A DNA stretch of 19,913 nt, from the NCBI GenBank assembly GCA_910586905.1, contig CAJUIV010000026.1:1-19913 (forward strand), given 5' to 3'. Made by a program: the position numbers and the translations under genes. Source of the stretch: an uncultured Christensenellaceae bacterium. GTDB lineage: Bacteria > Bacillota > Clostridia > Christensenellales > CAG-314. This document shows, one piece after another, positions 1 to 6,854 of this stretch; position 1 is the first letter of the stretch, and every line of letters starts with the position of its first letter. The notes beneath the pieces were generated by a model. That model searched no databases. It was not told the DNA's origin and saw only the letters and a program-made list of their open reading frames with translations.

Positions 1-1110
1 GAGTTAACATCGAAGCAACTTGCCGACGCATTAAAAACCGCAATCAATTCGGTATATGGTTTAACTTCCGCACGATTCGAAAACGCATTCAAAGACCCTC
101 GAAACATAGATAACATCGTTGCAAAACGCGGCGCATTGTTTATGATAGACTTAAAGCGAGAGGTTATGAAACGCGGTTTTACGGTTGCACATATTAAAAC
201 TGATTCTATAAAAATTCCGAATGCGACATCCGAGATTATCCGTTTCGTTATGGATTTCGGCAAGCGGTACGGTTATACGTTTGAACACGAGGCTACATAC
301 GAAAGGATGTGCCTTGTCAATGACGCTGTATATATTGCACGTTATATGAAACCGGAGAAAACCGAAAAGATTTACGGGTATGTTCCGAGTGAAAATCGTA
401 AGCACGGTTGGGAATGGACCGCGACGGGAAAGCAGTTTGCCGTACCGTATCTATTCAAAAAATTATTTAGTAAGGAGGAACTTATATTCGACGACTTATG
501 TGAAACATTCGAGGTCAAGGTCGGGGATTTATATTTGGATTTGAACGAATCTTTACCCGATGTTTCTACATATGAAGACGAACTTAAAAAAGCAAAAGAG
601 CAAAATAAAAAAGCTAAAATATCGGACGCCGAACTTGAAAACATTGTTGCGGATTTGACCGATAAAATAGCGAAAGGACATAAGTATCGATTTGTCGGTC
701 GAGTCGGAAGATTCACGCCGATGAAAAAAGGTACGGGCGGCGGGATATTGTATCGTGGAGCAAATGATAAATATTATGCTGCTACGGGAACAACAGGTTA
801 TAGGTGGATGGAATCGGAAGTTGTTAAGCAACTTAACAAAGAAGATGACATCGATAGAACTTATTATGACGAAATGCTTAATAAAGCTGTAGATGCAATA
901 TCCGCCTACGGCGATTTTGAATGGTTTGCGTCGGAAGACGATTCTTATATTCCCGAAAACGAGAGTACGCCGCCGTGGTTTATGCCTTGCGGAAGGGAAA
1001 CTTGTAAGGGGTGCGAGAATTTGAATGACGATCAATTCCATTATGATTGTAGCTTGGGCTACGATATTTCCGAATATATTTTCAAAAAGGAGCAAATCAA
1101 CAATGACTAA
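1..1110 (+). CDS. DNA polymerase family B, C-terminal part (5' end outside window)
   Basis: Replicative phage DNA polymerase; 369 residues are visible and the reading frame is open to the left edge. Visible residues 12-20 carry the family B motif B pattern KxxxNSxYG (K12, N16, S17, Y19, G20), which binds incoming dNTP. Motif C follows at residues 64-69 as HIKTDS, where the usual form is YxDTDS: the second acidic residue (D68) is kept but the first is Lys (K66). The exonuclease domain and motif A must lie upstream of the window. The extreme C terminus has a Cys cluster (CGRETCKGC, then HYDC) that could bind metal. The stop codon overlaps the next gene by 8 bases, so the two are co-translated. 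Family assignment is strong; whether K66 affects activity is unknown. Confidence 0.88.
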   Translation, partial: ELTSKQLADALKTAINSVYGLTSARFENAFKDPRNIDNIVAKRGALFMIDLKREVMKRGFTVAHIKTDSIKIPNATSEIIRFVMDFGKRYGYTFEHEATYERMCLVNDAVYIARYMKPEKTEKIYGYVPSENRKHGWEWTATGKQFAVPYLFKKLFSKEELIFDDLCETFEVKVGDLYLDLNESLPDVSTYEDELKKAKEQNKKAKISDAELENIVADLTDKIAKGHKYRFVGRVGRFTPMKKGTGGGILYRGANDKYYAATGTTGYRWMESEVVKQLNKEDDIDRTYYDEMLNKAVDAISAYGDFEWFASEDDSYIPENESTPPWFMPCGRETCKGCENLNDDQFHYDCSLGYDISEYIFKKEQINND

Positions 1111-1570
1111 CGAAAGGGACTGTATTGTAATCGAGAACGCAAAAATTATATTTCGCAACTTTTCGGGTATCGAAACGAAATATAATCGGCAGGGAAGTCG
1201 CAATTTTTGCGTGATTATCGAAGATGAAAAAGTAGCCAACGAACTTAAATCGCGCGGATGGAATATTAAAATTCTTCCGCCGAGAGAAGAAGGCGAAGAA
1301 GCGGTTCACTATATTCAAGTAGCCGTAAGTTTCGACGTCATTCCGCCTAAGGTATTCTTGATAACAAGAACGTGTAAAACGGCTTTGGACATCGACACCA
1401 TAAACACTTTGGATTATGCGGAAATCAGCAACGTCGATGTGGAAATAAGACCGTATAATTGGAATGCGAACGGAAAGAGCGGCGTAAAAGGATATTTAAA
1501 GAGTATGTACGTTACGATCGTAGAAGATGCCTTTGCGCATAAATACGAAAAATACGATTCCGCGCAGTAG
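1103..1570 (+). CDS. Putative single-stranded DNA-binding protein
   Basis: 155 residues. The start at 1103 is chosen because AAGGAG lies at 1087-1092 with good spacing; the longer frame from 1025 has no such site. Sequence such as ENAKIIFRNFSG at the N terminus and SGVKGYLKSMYVTI near the C terminus is typical of a small acidic phage protein that I know beside DNA polymerase genes and that is generally described as an SSB-like (OB-fold) protein. The overlap with the polymerase frame supports a role at the replication fork, coating template strand. The function is inferred from family memory and context; no catalytic motif is expected or seen. Confidence 0.65.
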   Translation: MTNERDCIVIENAKIIFRNFSGIETKYNRQGSRNFCVIIEDEKVANELKSRGWNIKILPPREEGEEAVHYIQVAVSFDVIPPKVFLITRTCKTALDIDTINTLDYAEISNVDVEIRPYNWNANGKSGVKGYLKSMYVTIVEDAFAHKYEKYDSAQ

Positions 1571-1589
1571 AACCCCAAGTAAAAATAAC

Positions 1590-1636
1590 GAGAGGAGTCG
1601 ATAGTGAAAGCTGTCGGCTCTTTCTCTTATATTTTT
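1590..1636 (+). terminator. Stem-loop terminator after the SSB-like gene
   Basis: Bases 1590-1604 pair with 1611-1626 to give about 15 base pairs with one bulged base and a few G-U pairs, closed by a six-base loop (TGAAAG). A U-rich run (TTATATTTTT) follows. This is the shape of an intrinsic terminator and would lower transcription into the small genes downstream. Confidence 0.7.
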
Positions 1637-1650
1637 GTGGAGAAAAGATA

Positions 1651-1848
1651 ATGAAAGAAACTCGTTATAGATGTGATAGTTGTTACAAACTTATATGCGA
1701 TGAAGAAGTCGGAAGTTCGAAAGTAATAACTGTTAATATTTTTCTTGGAGAAAATGTTAGTGCAAATAATAAGGATTTATGCGCAAAATGTGCGGCAAAA
1801 TTGCTAACTAAAATTCGTGAGGTCTTGCCGTATATTGACATCAAATAA
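1651..1848 (+). CDS. Small zinc-finger-like protein, unknown function
   Basis: 65 residues, not recognised. Two CxxC pairs (CDSC near residue 8 and CAKC near residue 45) are spaced as in a small treble-clef or zinc-ribbon fold, so metal binding is likely. A GTGGAG sequence shortly upstream can serve as ribosome binding site. It lies between the terminator and another Cys-rich mini-gene, in an operon of small accessory proteins. It could modulate host transcription or bind DNA, but nothing in the sequence fixes this. Confidence 0.6.
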   Translation: MKETRYRCDSCYKLICDEEVGSSKVITVNIFLGENVSANNKDLCAKCAAKLLTKIREVLPYIDIK

Positions 1849-1861
1849 AGAGGTGTGAAAA

Positions 1862-2032
1862 ATGCTTATAAAACCCAATAGGCGGAGATATCATATTTTC
1901 TCATGCTCTTCGCGGCCTGACGAGCCAGTTCGTAAAATACACCGCGGTTCTATAGCCATATGCGAACCGTGTTTGAATTGTACGGACGAAACGTGTAAAG
2001 GAACTTGTAAAAAAATTAAAAACTTAAAATAG
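1862..2032 (+). CDS. 56-residue Cys-rich mini-protein, unknown
   Basis: A short frame with ATG at 1862, preceded by AGAGGTG, and ending in TAG at 2030-2032; the next gene's AAAGGAGA site begins immediately after the stop, which fits a real gene filling the gap. The product is basic and ends in a run of five cysteines (CEPCLNCTDETCKGTC) plus one at residue 15, so it probably binds zinc. The segment TCKG resembles the Cys tail of the upstream DNA polymerase. No family is recognised. Confidence 0.55.
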   Translation: MLIKPNRRRYHIFSCSSRPDEPVRKIHRGSIAICEPCLNCTDETCKGTCKKIKNLK

Positions 2033-2048
2033 AAAGGAGATAAAAAGA

Positions 2049-2774
2049 ATGGACCAATCTCGTAATTTTAAGAGCGAGTTCTTACGAACTTTTACAATTT
2101 TATCTTACAGTCATAACAAATACAATGTATGGCAGGATTTTATATTTGCGTCCGCTTGCTCGTTTTCGAATGCTGTGGATAAATTTCATTTTGCTGAACG
2201 TGAAAAAGAATATTTACAACGCATACACAAATACGACAAAAAAGAACAACAGTTATTTCCGAAACTTTTGTCGCAAGTCGTAATGGAATTTGATAAGAAT
2301 ACCGACCAAGATTTATTGGGCGATTTGTTTATGGACTTAAATTTCGGCGATGCTTGTAAAGGACAGTTCTTCACACCATATCATGTCTGTAAATTGATGT
2401 CGGAGATAACCCTTGGAGATGTTGTATCAGAGGTTAAGGATAAGGGATATATCAGCATACACGATTGTGCTTGCGGAGCCGGCGCAACATTGATAGCGGC
2501 TGTAAACGACGCCAAAGAAAAATTAGCAAAAGCCGGGATAAACTATCAAAATCACATATTTGTTACAGCGCAAGATATCGATCAAACGGTTGCCCTTATG
2601 TGTTATATTCAGTTATCGCTTTTGGGAGTAGCCGGATTTGTAAAAATAGGCGATTCTTTGGCTAACCCGATGTCAACGGACGACGGCGGTAAAAATTATT
2701 GGTATATGCCAATGTATTTTTCAAGACCGTGGCAAATGCGTAAACTAATAAAACAACTTAAAGGAGAAAAGTAA
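2049..2774 (+). CDS. N6-adenine DNA methylase-like protein (HsdM-type fold), catalytic motif not seen
   Basis: 241 residues with a good AAAGGAGA site upstream. The middle has the signature of type I-like N6 methylases: a GQFFTP segment near residue 109 followed by the SAM-binding motif I as DCACGAGAT near residue 140 (the usual form is DPACGTG), and an ...AQDID... acidic strand that would hold the SAM ribose. The expected motif IV (N/D)PP(Y/F) that binds the target adenine is not visible; the region after IGDSL reads ANPMSTDD, and the protein stops soon after. It lacks any specificity or restriction subunit nearby. It may be a reduced phage methylase that needs a partner, or a SAM-binding protein with another role. 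Its stop overlaps the next start by one base. Confidence 0.75.
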   Translation: MDQSRNFKSEFLRTFTILSYSHNKYNVWQDFIFASACSFSNAVDKFHFAEREKEYLQRIHKYDKKEQQLFPKLLSQVVMEFDKNTDQDLLGDLFMDLNFGDACKGQFFTPYHVCKLMSEITLGDVVSEVKDKGYISIHDCACGAGATLIAAVNDAKEKLAKAGINYQNHIFVTAQDIDQTVALMCYIQLSLLGVAGFVKIGDSLANPMSTDDGGKNYWYMPMYFSRPWQMRKLIKQLKGEK

Positions 2775-3058
2775 TGGAAGAAGATTACGATGTATCGAAG
2801 ATGGCGGATATAATGTGTGGATGCGTCAGTTGTAAAGAACGGCATAAGGATGCGACTTCTTGCAAGGATTGCAAAGCATATAATCTTGCTATGAAATTGT
2901 CCGCAGTGTTATTTTTAAAAGGGTATGGAAATGTAAAAAAAGGGATTCGCGGATTTTCAAAAAAACTTAAATCGGTAGCGTATATTCCCGGAGATTATTG
3001 TGAACCTGTTGTAAAAGTATCGCAAATCGATTCGTTGTTAGAGGATTTAAAGATATGA
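2774..3058 (+). CDS. Small Cys-rich protein, unknown function
   Basis: 94 residues, not recognised. The N-terminal third holds six cysteines (CGCVSC, then CKDC after an ERHKD stretch), consistent with a small metal-binding knuckle; the rest is basic. It is translationally coupled at both ends: its ATG shares a base with the methylase stop, and its own stop overlaps the helicase start as ATGA. That coupling suggests it is made in step with the methylase-like and helicase proteins and may act with them. Confidence 0.6.
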   Translation: MEEDYDVSKMADIMCGCVSCKERHKDATSCKDCKAYNLAMKLSAVLFLKGYGNVKKGIRGFSKKLKSVAYIPGDYCEPVVKVSQIDSLLEDLKI

Positions 3059-4302
3059 GTAATGCCGTATTGTCGTTATTCGATTATCAGCAAGATGCTC
3101 TTAAACGAATGAAAAACGGTTGTATCTTGTGCGGCGGAGTCGGGAGCGGTAAATCCAGAACGGCGTTAGCTTATTATTATGTTTCCCAAGGCGGAGTAGT
3201 CGGAGCGGATAATTACATACCGATGGACGATTTAGAGTGTAAAGACCTTTATATTATCACAACGGCGAGAAAACGCGACACGCTCGAATGGGAACAGGAA
3301 TTAGTTCCGTTTTTATTATCGCCCAAAAAAGATAGAAACTGCGGTTTGGAATATTCAAATAAAATTGTAATTGATTCTTGGAACAATATTCAAAAGTATT
3401 CCGAAGTTAGGAATGCTTTTTTTATATTCGACGAACAGCGAGTTATCGGTTACGGTAGTTGGGTAAAAGCATTTCTTAAAATCGCAAAGAGCAACGAATG
3501 GATTTTATTGTCAGCTACTCCGGGCGATACATGGCAGGATTATATTCCGGTTTTCATAGCAAACGGGTTCTATAGAAATAAGACAGAATTTATTCGTGAA
3601 CATGCTGTTTACAGTCATGTGACAAAATTTCCGAAAATAGACAGATACGTTAATACGGGAAAACTGATTCGCTTGCGGAATTCCATTCTTGTAGATATGG
3701 ATTTCAAAAGAGAAACGGTTCAACATCACGAAGACGTATATTGTTCATTTGATGTATCGACGTATAAAGATTTGATTCGAAATCGGTGGAATGTTGAGAA
3801 ACAAAAACCGATTGAAACGGCTAGCGAATTTTGTTACGAACTTCGCAAAACTGTTAATTCAGATACTTCCAGACAAATTTTACTGATGGAGATTTTGGAA
3901 ACGCATCCGAAAGCAATCATATTCTACAATTTTGACTATGAACTGGATATTCTTCGAGGTCTTTGTAATGGAATTGGTTTGACCGTTGCCGAATGGAATG
4001 GACATATTCATCAACCTGTACCGAATGGAGATCGATGGGTATATTTGGTTCAATATACAGCCGGAGCCGAAGGCTGGAATTGTATTACTACCGATACAAT
4101 TATATTTTACTCGCAAAACTATTCATATAAAATCATGACTCAGGCGGCAGGACGTATTGACAGATTGAACACACCGTATAAGGATTTATATTACTATCAC
4201 ATTAAATCAAGAAGTGGAATCGATTTGGCTATATCCAAAAGTCTCGAACAAAAAAAAGATTTTAATATGCGAGGTTTTGCAGGGAAGTATGATTTTAAGT
4301 AA
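3055..4302 (+). CDS. SNF2-type DEAD-like helicase/ATPase
   Basis: 415 residues. Residues 27-34 form Walker A (GGVGSGKS); motif II reads FDEQ at 125-128; motif III is SATPGD from residue 153; motif VI is QAAGRIDR at 363-370 with the arginine finger. This is the superfamily 2 layout of phage SNF2-like helicases, which use ATP to translocate on or unwind duplex DNA during replication or recombination. FDEQ in place of DEAH/DEXH is a mild variant of the Walker B box. Both RecA-like halves are present and the length is normal for the phage form. It starts within the stop of the upstream Cys-rich gene (4-base overlap). Confidence 0.85.
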   Translation: MSNAVLSLFDYQQDALKRMKNGCILCGGVGSGKSRTALAYYYVSQGGVVGADNYIPMDDLECKDLYIITTARKRDTLEWEQELVPFLLSPKKDRNCGLEYSNKIVIDSWNNIQKYSEVRNAFFIFDEQRVIGYGSWVKAFLKIAKSNEWILLSATPGDTWQDYIPVFIANGFYRNKTEFIREHAVYSHVTKFPKIDRYVNTGKLIRLRNSILVDMDFKRETVQHHEDVYCSFDVSTYKDLIRNRWNVEKQKPIETASEFCYELRKTVNSDTSRQILLMEILETHPKAIIFYNFDYELDILRGLCNGIGLTVAEWNGHIHQPVPNGDRWVYLVQYTAGAEGWNCITTDTIIFYSQNYSYKIMTQAAGRIDRLNTPYKDLYYYHIKSRSGIDLAISKSLEQKKDFNMRGFAGKYDFK

Positions 4303-4311
4303 GGAGAACGT

Positions 4312-4512
4312 ATGGGACTAAATAGAAAGCGTGGAAGAATATCAAATTCCATTAAAGCTATGGCAAAGGAATATGTGGATAAAGAAGGTTTTCTCGCTTA
4401 TCATTATGCTTGTTATAACTGTGCGTTCGATGGCGGAGAACAAGCCGTAGAATTAGATTATCCGCTTATAGACTGCATTGTTAAAGAATTAAAGAAACGA
4501 AATCTTTGGTGA
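4312..4512 (+). CDS. Hypothetical protein, 66 residues
   Basis: Not recognised. A clear AAGGAG ribosome site precedes the ATG, ten bases after the helicase stop. The product starts with a basic stretch (NRKRGR), has a CYNC pair in the middle and ends with a charged helix. It belongs to the same operon as the helicase. Confidence 0.5.
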   Translation: MGLNRKRGRISNSIKAMAKEYVDKEGFLAYHYACYNCAFDGGEQAVELDYPLIDCIVKELKKRNLW

Positions 4513-4524
4513 AAGGAGAGAAAT

Positions 4525-4857
4525 ATGGCATTTAAAATTATAAACGAAACATATCCATGCCTTAGTGGAGAAAATCCCGAACGATACGGTTTTATAGAAG
4601 GGTATACTTCAAACACTGTCGGTGAAATGTATCTTCGAGTAAATTGTAAAGTGTTGGTAGATGCAAACAAATTAGACTGGTATAAACAGTGCTACGGAGA
4701 TATTCCGACAATTCCCAATGGGTTTGGAATTTGTAAGAACGAAGGCTGTCGTCCGTTACAAGATGGCGATGTAATAGGCGAAGGCGTAAGGCTTAATCGC
4801 AAACAAGTAAAAAAGCTTATACGCGAGTTAAAAAAATGGCTTCGCAGAGGCTATTAA
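4525..4857 (+). CDS. Hypothetical protein, 110 residues
   Basis: Not recognised. AAAGGAGAG lies just upstream of the ATG. The protein has no obvious motif; it ends in a strongly basic helix (residues about 92-109, rich in Lys, Arg and Leu) that could bind nucleic acid or a membrane surface. It is followed closely by a small membrane protein gene. Confidence 0.5.
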   Translation: MAFKIINETYPCLSGENPERYGFIEGYTSNTVGEMYLRVNCKVLVDANKLDWYKQCYGDIPTIPNGFGICKNEGCRPLQDGDVIGEGVRLNRKQVKKLIRELKKWLRRGY

Positions 4858-4883
4858 AACACAAAAAAAGAATGGAGGATTTT

Positions 4884-5075
4884 ATGGTAAGAATTTTTTA
4901 CATAGTGACAGTAATGTTTTTTATATTATTCGTCACAAATGTCGCGGCGTATGCTATTGGTGTTAAGACCGAGAATGAGAGGATCGCATTGAGATTTCGA
5001 TTTGCGGCGGCAATAACGATGAGTTTAACAATAATATCTCTTATAGTTACTTTATCACTGTTTTTCGGAGGGTAA
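4884..5075 (+). CDS. Small membrane protein with two predicted transmembrane segments
   Basis: 63 residues from ATG 4884. That start is preferred over the upstream in-frame ATGs at 4836 and 4872 because GGAGG at 4874-4878 sits five bases before it and translation from there does not overlap the preceding gene. Two hydrophobic stretches (about residues 3-24 and 41-60) flank a short charged loop, giving a hairpin membrane protein. The size fits a holin-like or superinfection-exclusion protein, but it lies far from any lysis gene and there is no lysin next to it, so the role is open. Confidence 0.5.
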   Translation: MVRIFYIVTVMFFILFVTNVAAYAIGVKTENERIALRFRFAAAITMSLTIISLIVTLSLFFGG

Positions 5076-5078
5076 AGA

Positions 5079-5366
5079 ATGAGTTCTTTCGATTTTGAAA
5101 AGCCGAGAATAATTTATGCGTGCAATAAGTGCTGTACAAAATTATCCAAAGAAGGAGAAAAATGTTTTCGCTGCCATAGCGGCGTCGGAGTGCAAATAGA
5201 TCCGGTTCCGCATCATATCGCTAAAATTAAACCTTCTGATGTTTATAATAATATTCTTTATTACGAATGTAATGGCGAGATTCCGTCTTGCACTAAAGAG
5301 GAATGTCATAAGCATGGCGGAGATTGTCATTTAACGAAAAATATTGACTATGCTGTAAAGAAATAA
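5079..5366 (+). CDS. Zinc-ribbon-like small protein, unknown
   Basis: 95 residues with GGAGGG upstream, three bases after the previous stop. An N-terminal ribbon (CNKCC... then CFRC) is followed by a second Cys/His cluster near the C terminus (C...CTKEECHKHGGDCH), so two metal sites are likely. No family recognised. It is one of six small Cys-rich proteins encoded between 1651 and 6404. Confidence 0.55.
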   Translation: MSSFDFEKPRIIYACNKCCTKLSKEGEKCFRCHSGVGVQIDPVPHHIAKIKPSDVYNNILYYECNGEIPSCTKEECHKHGGDCHLTKNIDYAVKK

Positions 5367-5384
5367 ACTATGGGAGAAGTATAA

Positions 5385-5681
5385 ATGAGTAGTTTATCTA
5401 AATCCGAACGACTGTATAAAAAGAAGTTGTTCAGATATTTAAAAATCCGTAAACGCGCCAAACAAAAGGAGGTAGCATCCATAATAGTTAAATCGTCTTT
5501 ATACAGACGTAAGGGCTATAAGGGTGTGTATGAAGCTCTATATCAATCGATACCGGAACTATCAAGGGTGTTTAGCAAATTGGCACGATCTGTCCAAACC
5601 ATCACAAGAGCGTACGAACGGTTCCGTGTAAGTATACAAAAGGATATTGACAGGATACTAACAGAGAATAATAACCCATAA
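5385..5681 (+). CDS. Basic hypothetical protein, 98 residues
   Basis: Not recognised. The ATG follows a GGGAGAAGT site. The product is very rich in Lys and Arg, particularly in the first 50 residues, and looks mostly helical, so nucleic acid binding is plausible. It is the last gene before the gene-free repeat region, and its stop codon is inside the left arm of a terminator hairpin. Confidence 0.5.
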   Translation: MSSLSKSERLYKKKLFRYLKIRKRAKQKEVASIIVKSSLYRRKGYKGVYEALYQSIPELSRVFSKLARSVQTITRAYERFRVSIQKDIDRILTENNNP

Positions 5682-5704
5682 AAAGTGGGTTTATGCCCGT
5701 TTTT
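5680..5704 (+). terminator. Intrinsic terminator with flanking A and T tracts
   Basis: AAAAAGTGGG at 5680-5689 faces GCCCGTTTTT at 5695-5704, giving a short GC stem extended by A-T pairs and ending in a T run. The A tract on one side and T tract on the other allow termination of either strand. It closes the replication and accessory operon. Confidence 0.65.
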
Positions 5705-5994
5705 GAAATAAAAAGTGGGCAGACCGATTCGCGACGAAAACATTTTGAACCCCTTAAAAACTATGATTTTCTGGTGTTTTTCGCGTGGAAAACATTTTAA
5801 GGGTGTTCGTGGTCAAATGCCCGTTTTTATGTTTGATTATTTGTGATAAAAAGTTTTAATAAATAAAAGAGTTAACGTAAAAAAGTGGGTTTTTGTCCAA
5901 ACCTTAAAAAATCAAATTAGGAGGTATTTTTGTGAGACGGTAATAGCACTATTGTGTTTTTCTCAATTTCCTCGTCCACCACCATACTCCATCT

Positions 5995-6010
5995 CTTGAT
6001 TATAATCAAG
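5995..6010. promoter_or_regulatory. Perfect 16-bp palindrome over the -35 box (probable operator)
   Basis: CTTGATTATAATCAAG reads the same on both strands and covers the -35 hexamer of the promoter just downstream. A dimeric regulator bound here would block RNA polymerase. The regulator is not identified in the window. Confidence 0.6.
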
Positions 6011-6024
6011 TTTTGTGTTATAAT
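5996..6024 (+). promoter_or_regulatory. Host sigma-A type promoter with extended -10
   Basis: The -35 box is TTGATT (5996-6001), the spacer is exactly 17 bases, and the -10 box is a consensus TATAAT (6019-6024) preceded by TG one base upstream (extended -10). Transcription should begin near 6031, giving a short leader before the zinc-ribbon gene at 6051. It is the best host-type promoter seen in the window. Confidence 0.75.
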
Positions 6025-6050
6025 TACAACGAGAAAAGGAGATTAAAAGA

Positions 6051-6404
6051 ATGGGACGTCGAAATTCAAATAATACAAATTTTCGTAATTCTTTCGTTAA
6101 TAATGACGATTCGGGATACGAAGACAACTATATTGCAACCAGAGATATTTTGGGTTATTATCCGCCCGATTGTCCGTCTTGCGGAACTGCAATGAAATTT
6201 AATTTCGGAACAAATACGTTCAAATGTTTTCATTGCGGTTATACAATCGAGGAAGACATAGTAGATTCAGTACTCGATCAAGACAGCGAGTATGATGATA
6301 TTTATGATGACCCCGATGAAAGCGAGATTCCGGAATGCTGTAAAGCTTGCGGCGGACCGTGGCCGAAATGTCAAACGAGTTGTAAAATATTCGACGATGA
6401 TTGA
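6051..6404 (+). CDS. Zinc-ribbon protein with acidic tail, unknown function
   Basis: 117 residues, with AAAAGGAGA at the ribosome site and a strong promoter directly upstream. After a polar N terminus, a zinc ribbon CPSC...CFHC (about residues 42-62) is followed by an acidic linker and a second Cys cluster (CCKACGG, then CQTSC) near the C terminus. The two-ribbon plan with acidic linker resembles small DNA- or RNA-polymerase-associated factors, but I do not recognise the family. A terminator follows, so under the promoter it is probably expressed more than the genes downstream. An operator over the promoter suggests it is a regulated, possibly early, gene. Confidence 0.65.
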   Translation: MGRRNSNNTNFRNSFVNNDDSGYEDNYIATRDILGYYPPDCPSCGTAMKFNFGTNTFKCFHCGYTIEEDIVDSVLDQDSEYDDIYDDPDESEIPECCKACGGPWPKCQTSCKIFDDD

Positions 6405-6416
6405 TTAGTCTTAATC

Positions 6417-6476
6417 GAGAAAGAGGAGTAAGAGCCTGTACTTTAATCGGTATAGGCTTTTCTTCTCTTTCTTTTT
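6417..6476 (+). terminator. Strong intrinsic terminator
   Basis: GAGAAAGAGGAGTAAGAGCC and a few further bases on the left pair with TATAGGCTTTTCTTCTCTTTC on the right for more than 20 positions with a few mismatches; a run of six T follows. It separates the zinc-ribbon gene from the nuclease genes. Confidence 0.75.
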
Positions 6477-6501
6477 TCTCGCGAAAAAAACATTCTCTAT
6501 T

Positions 6502-6545
6502 ATGGAGAGAGTATATATCTATTTTTTAAAACATACTCTCTCTAT
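6502..6545 (+). promoter_or_regulatory. Inverted repeat in the leader of the VRR-NUC gene
   Basis: GAGAGAGTAT at 6505-6514 is an exact inverted copy of ATACTCTCTC at 6533-6542; with the flanking bases the stem reaches 13 pairs around an 18-base AT-rich loop. It ends only a few bases before the GAGGAGG ribosome site at 6552, so it may act as an operator or a translational control hairpin. The GAGAGA arm could also pair with TCTCT just upstream (6494-6498), giving a competing smaller hairpin. Confidence 0.5.
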
Positions 6546-6563
6546 TCTTATGAGGAGGCGCAT

Positions 6564-6854
6564 ATGCTTGAAAACAAGTTTAAGACAAATCTTATAAAAG
6601 AAATCAAAGCAAGATTTCCGGGTTGCGTTGTTTTTCATTTGGATCCCAGTTCAATGCAAGGGATTCCTGATTTGCTTATTTTGTTTGGAAACAAATGGGC
6701 AGCCTTGGAAGGTAAAAAAACACGGAATTCTTCTCATCGTCCGAATCAAGATTACTATGTTGAGTTATTGGGGAAGATGTCGTATGCGGCATTTATATTC
6801 CCTGAAAATAAGGAGAAAATTTTAAATGAACTTCAACAGACATTTGGATCTTGA
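6564..6854 (+). CDS. VRR-NUC domain nuclease
   Basis: 96 residues, almost entirely one VRR-NUC domain, the normal size for the stand-alone phage form. The PD-(D/E)XK-type active site is visible as GIPD (D36) and LEGK (E49, K51), with a conserved Q32 ahead of it. Stand-alone VRR-NUC proteins are thought to be structure-specific endonucleases that cut branched DNA such as Holliday or flap junctions, and often accompany SNF2-like helicases in phages, as here. GAGGAGG lies upstream of the ATG. The end overlaps the next gene by 29 bases. Confidence 0.85.
   Translation: MLENKFKTNLIKEIKARFPGCVVFHLDPSSMQGIPDLLILFGNKWAALEGKKTRNSSHRPNQDYYVELLGKMSYAAFIFPENKEKILNELQQTFGS

Larger units (their letters stand above)
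5682..6050. repeat. Gene-free structured repeat region (candidate control region or origin)
   Basis: No convincing gene lies in these 369 bases. They hold an imperfect long inverted repeat: 5710-5725 pairs with 5811-5828 (A tract, GGGC/GCCC, GACC/GGTC), and inside it 5747-5759 pairs with 5795-5808 (13 pairs with one bulge). The motif AAAAAGTGGG occurs three times in direct orientation (5680, 5710, 5880), and ATGCCCGTTTTT occurs twice (5693 and 5817). An AGGAGG site at 5919-5924 precedes only a three-codon frame. The right end holds a promoter. Possible roles are replication origin, transcriptional switch between operons, or a remnant of a lost gene. Confidence 0.6.

Noticed and set aside
553..1239. 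Minus-strand open frame of 228 codons opposite the polymerase and SSB-like genes
   Set aside because: Opposes two well-supported genes, has no ribosome site and gives an Ile/Phe-rich sequence without a recognisable domain.
4884..5075. Holin
   Set aside because: Size and two membrane segments would allow it, but no lysin is nearby and it sits in the replication operon, so only a membrane protein is claimed.
5932..5943. Three-codon frame GTG-AGA-CGG-TAA after AGGAGG as a leader peptide gene
   Set aside because: Too short to defend as a gene; recorded only as an oddity of the control region.
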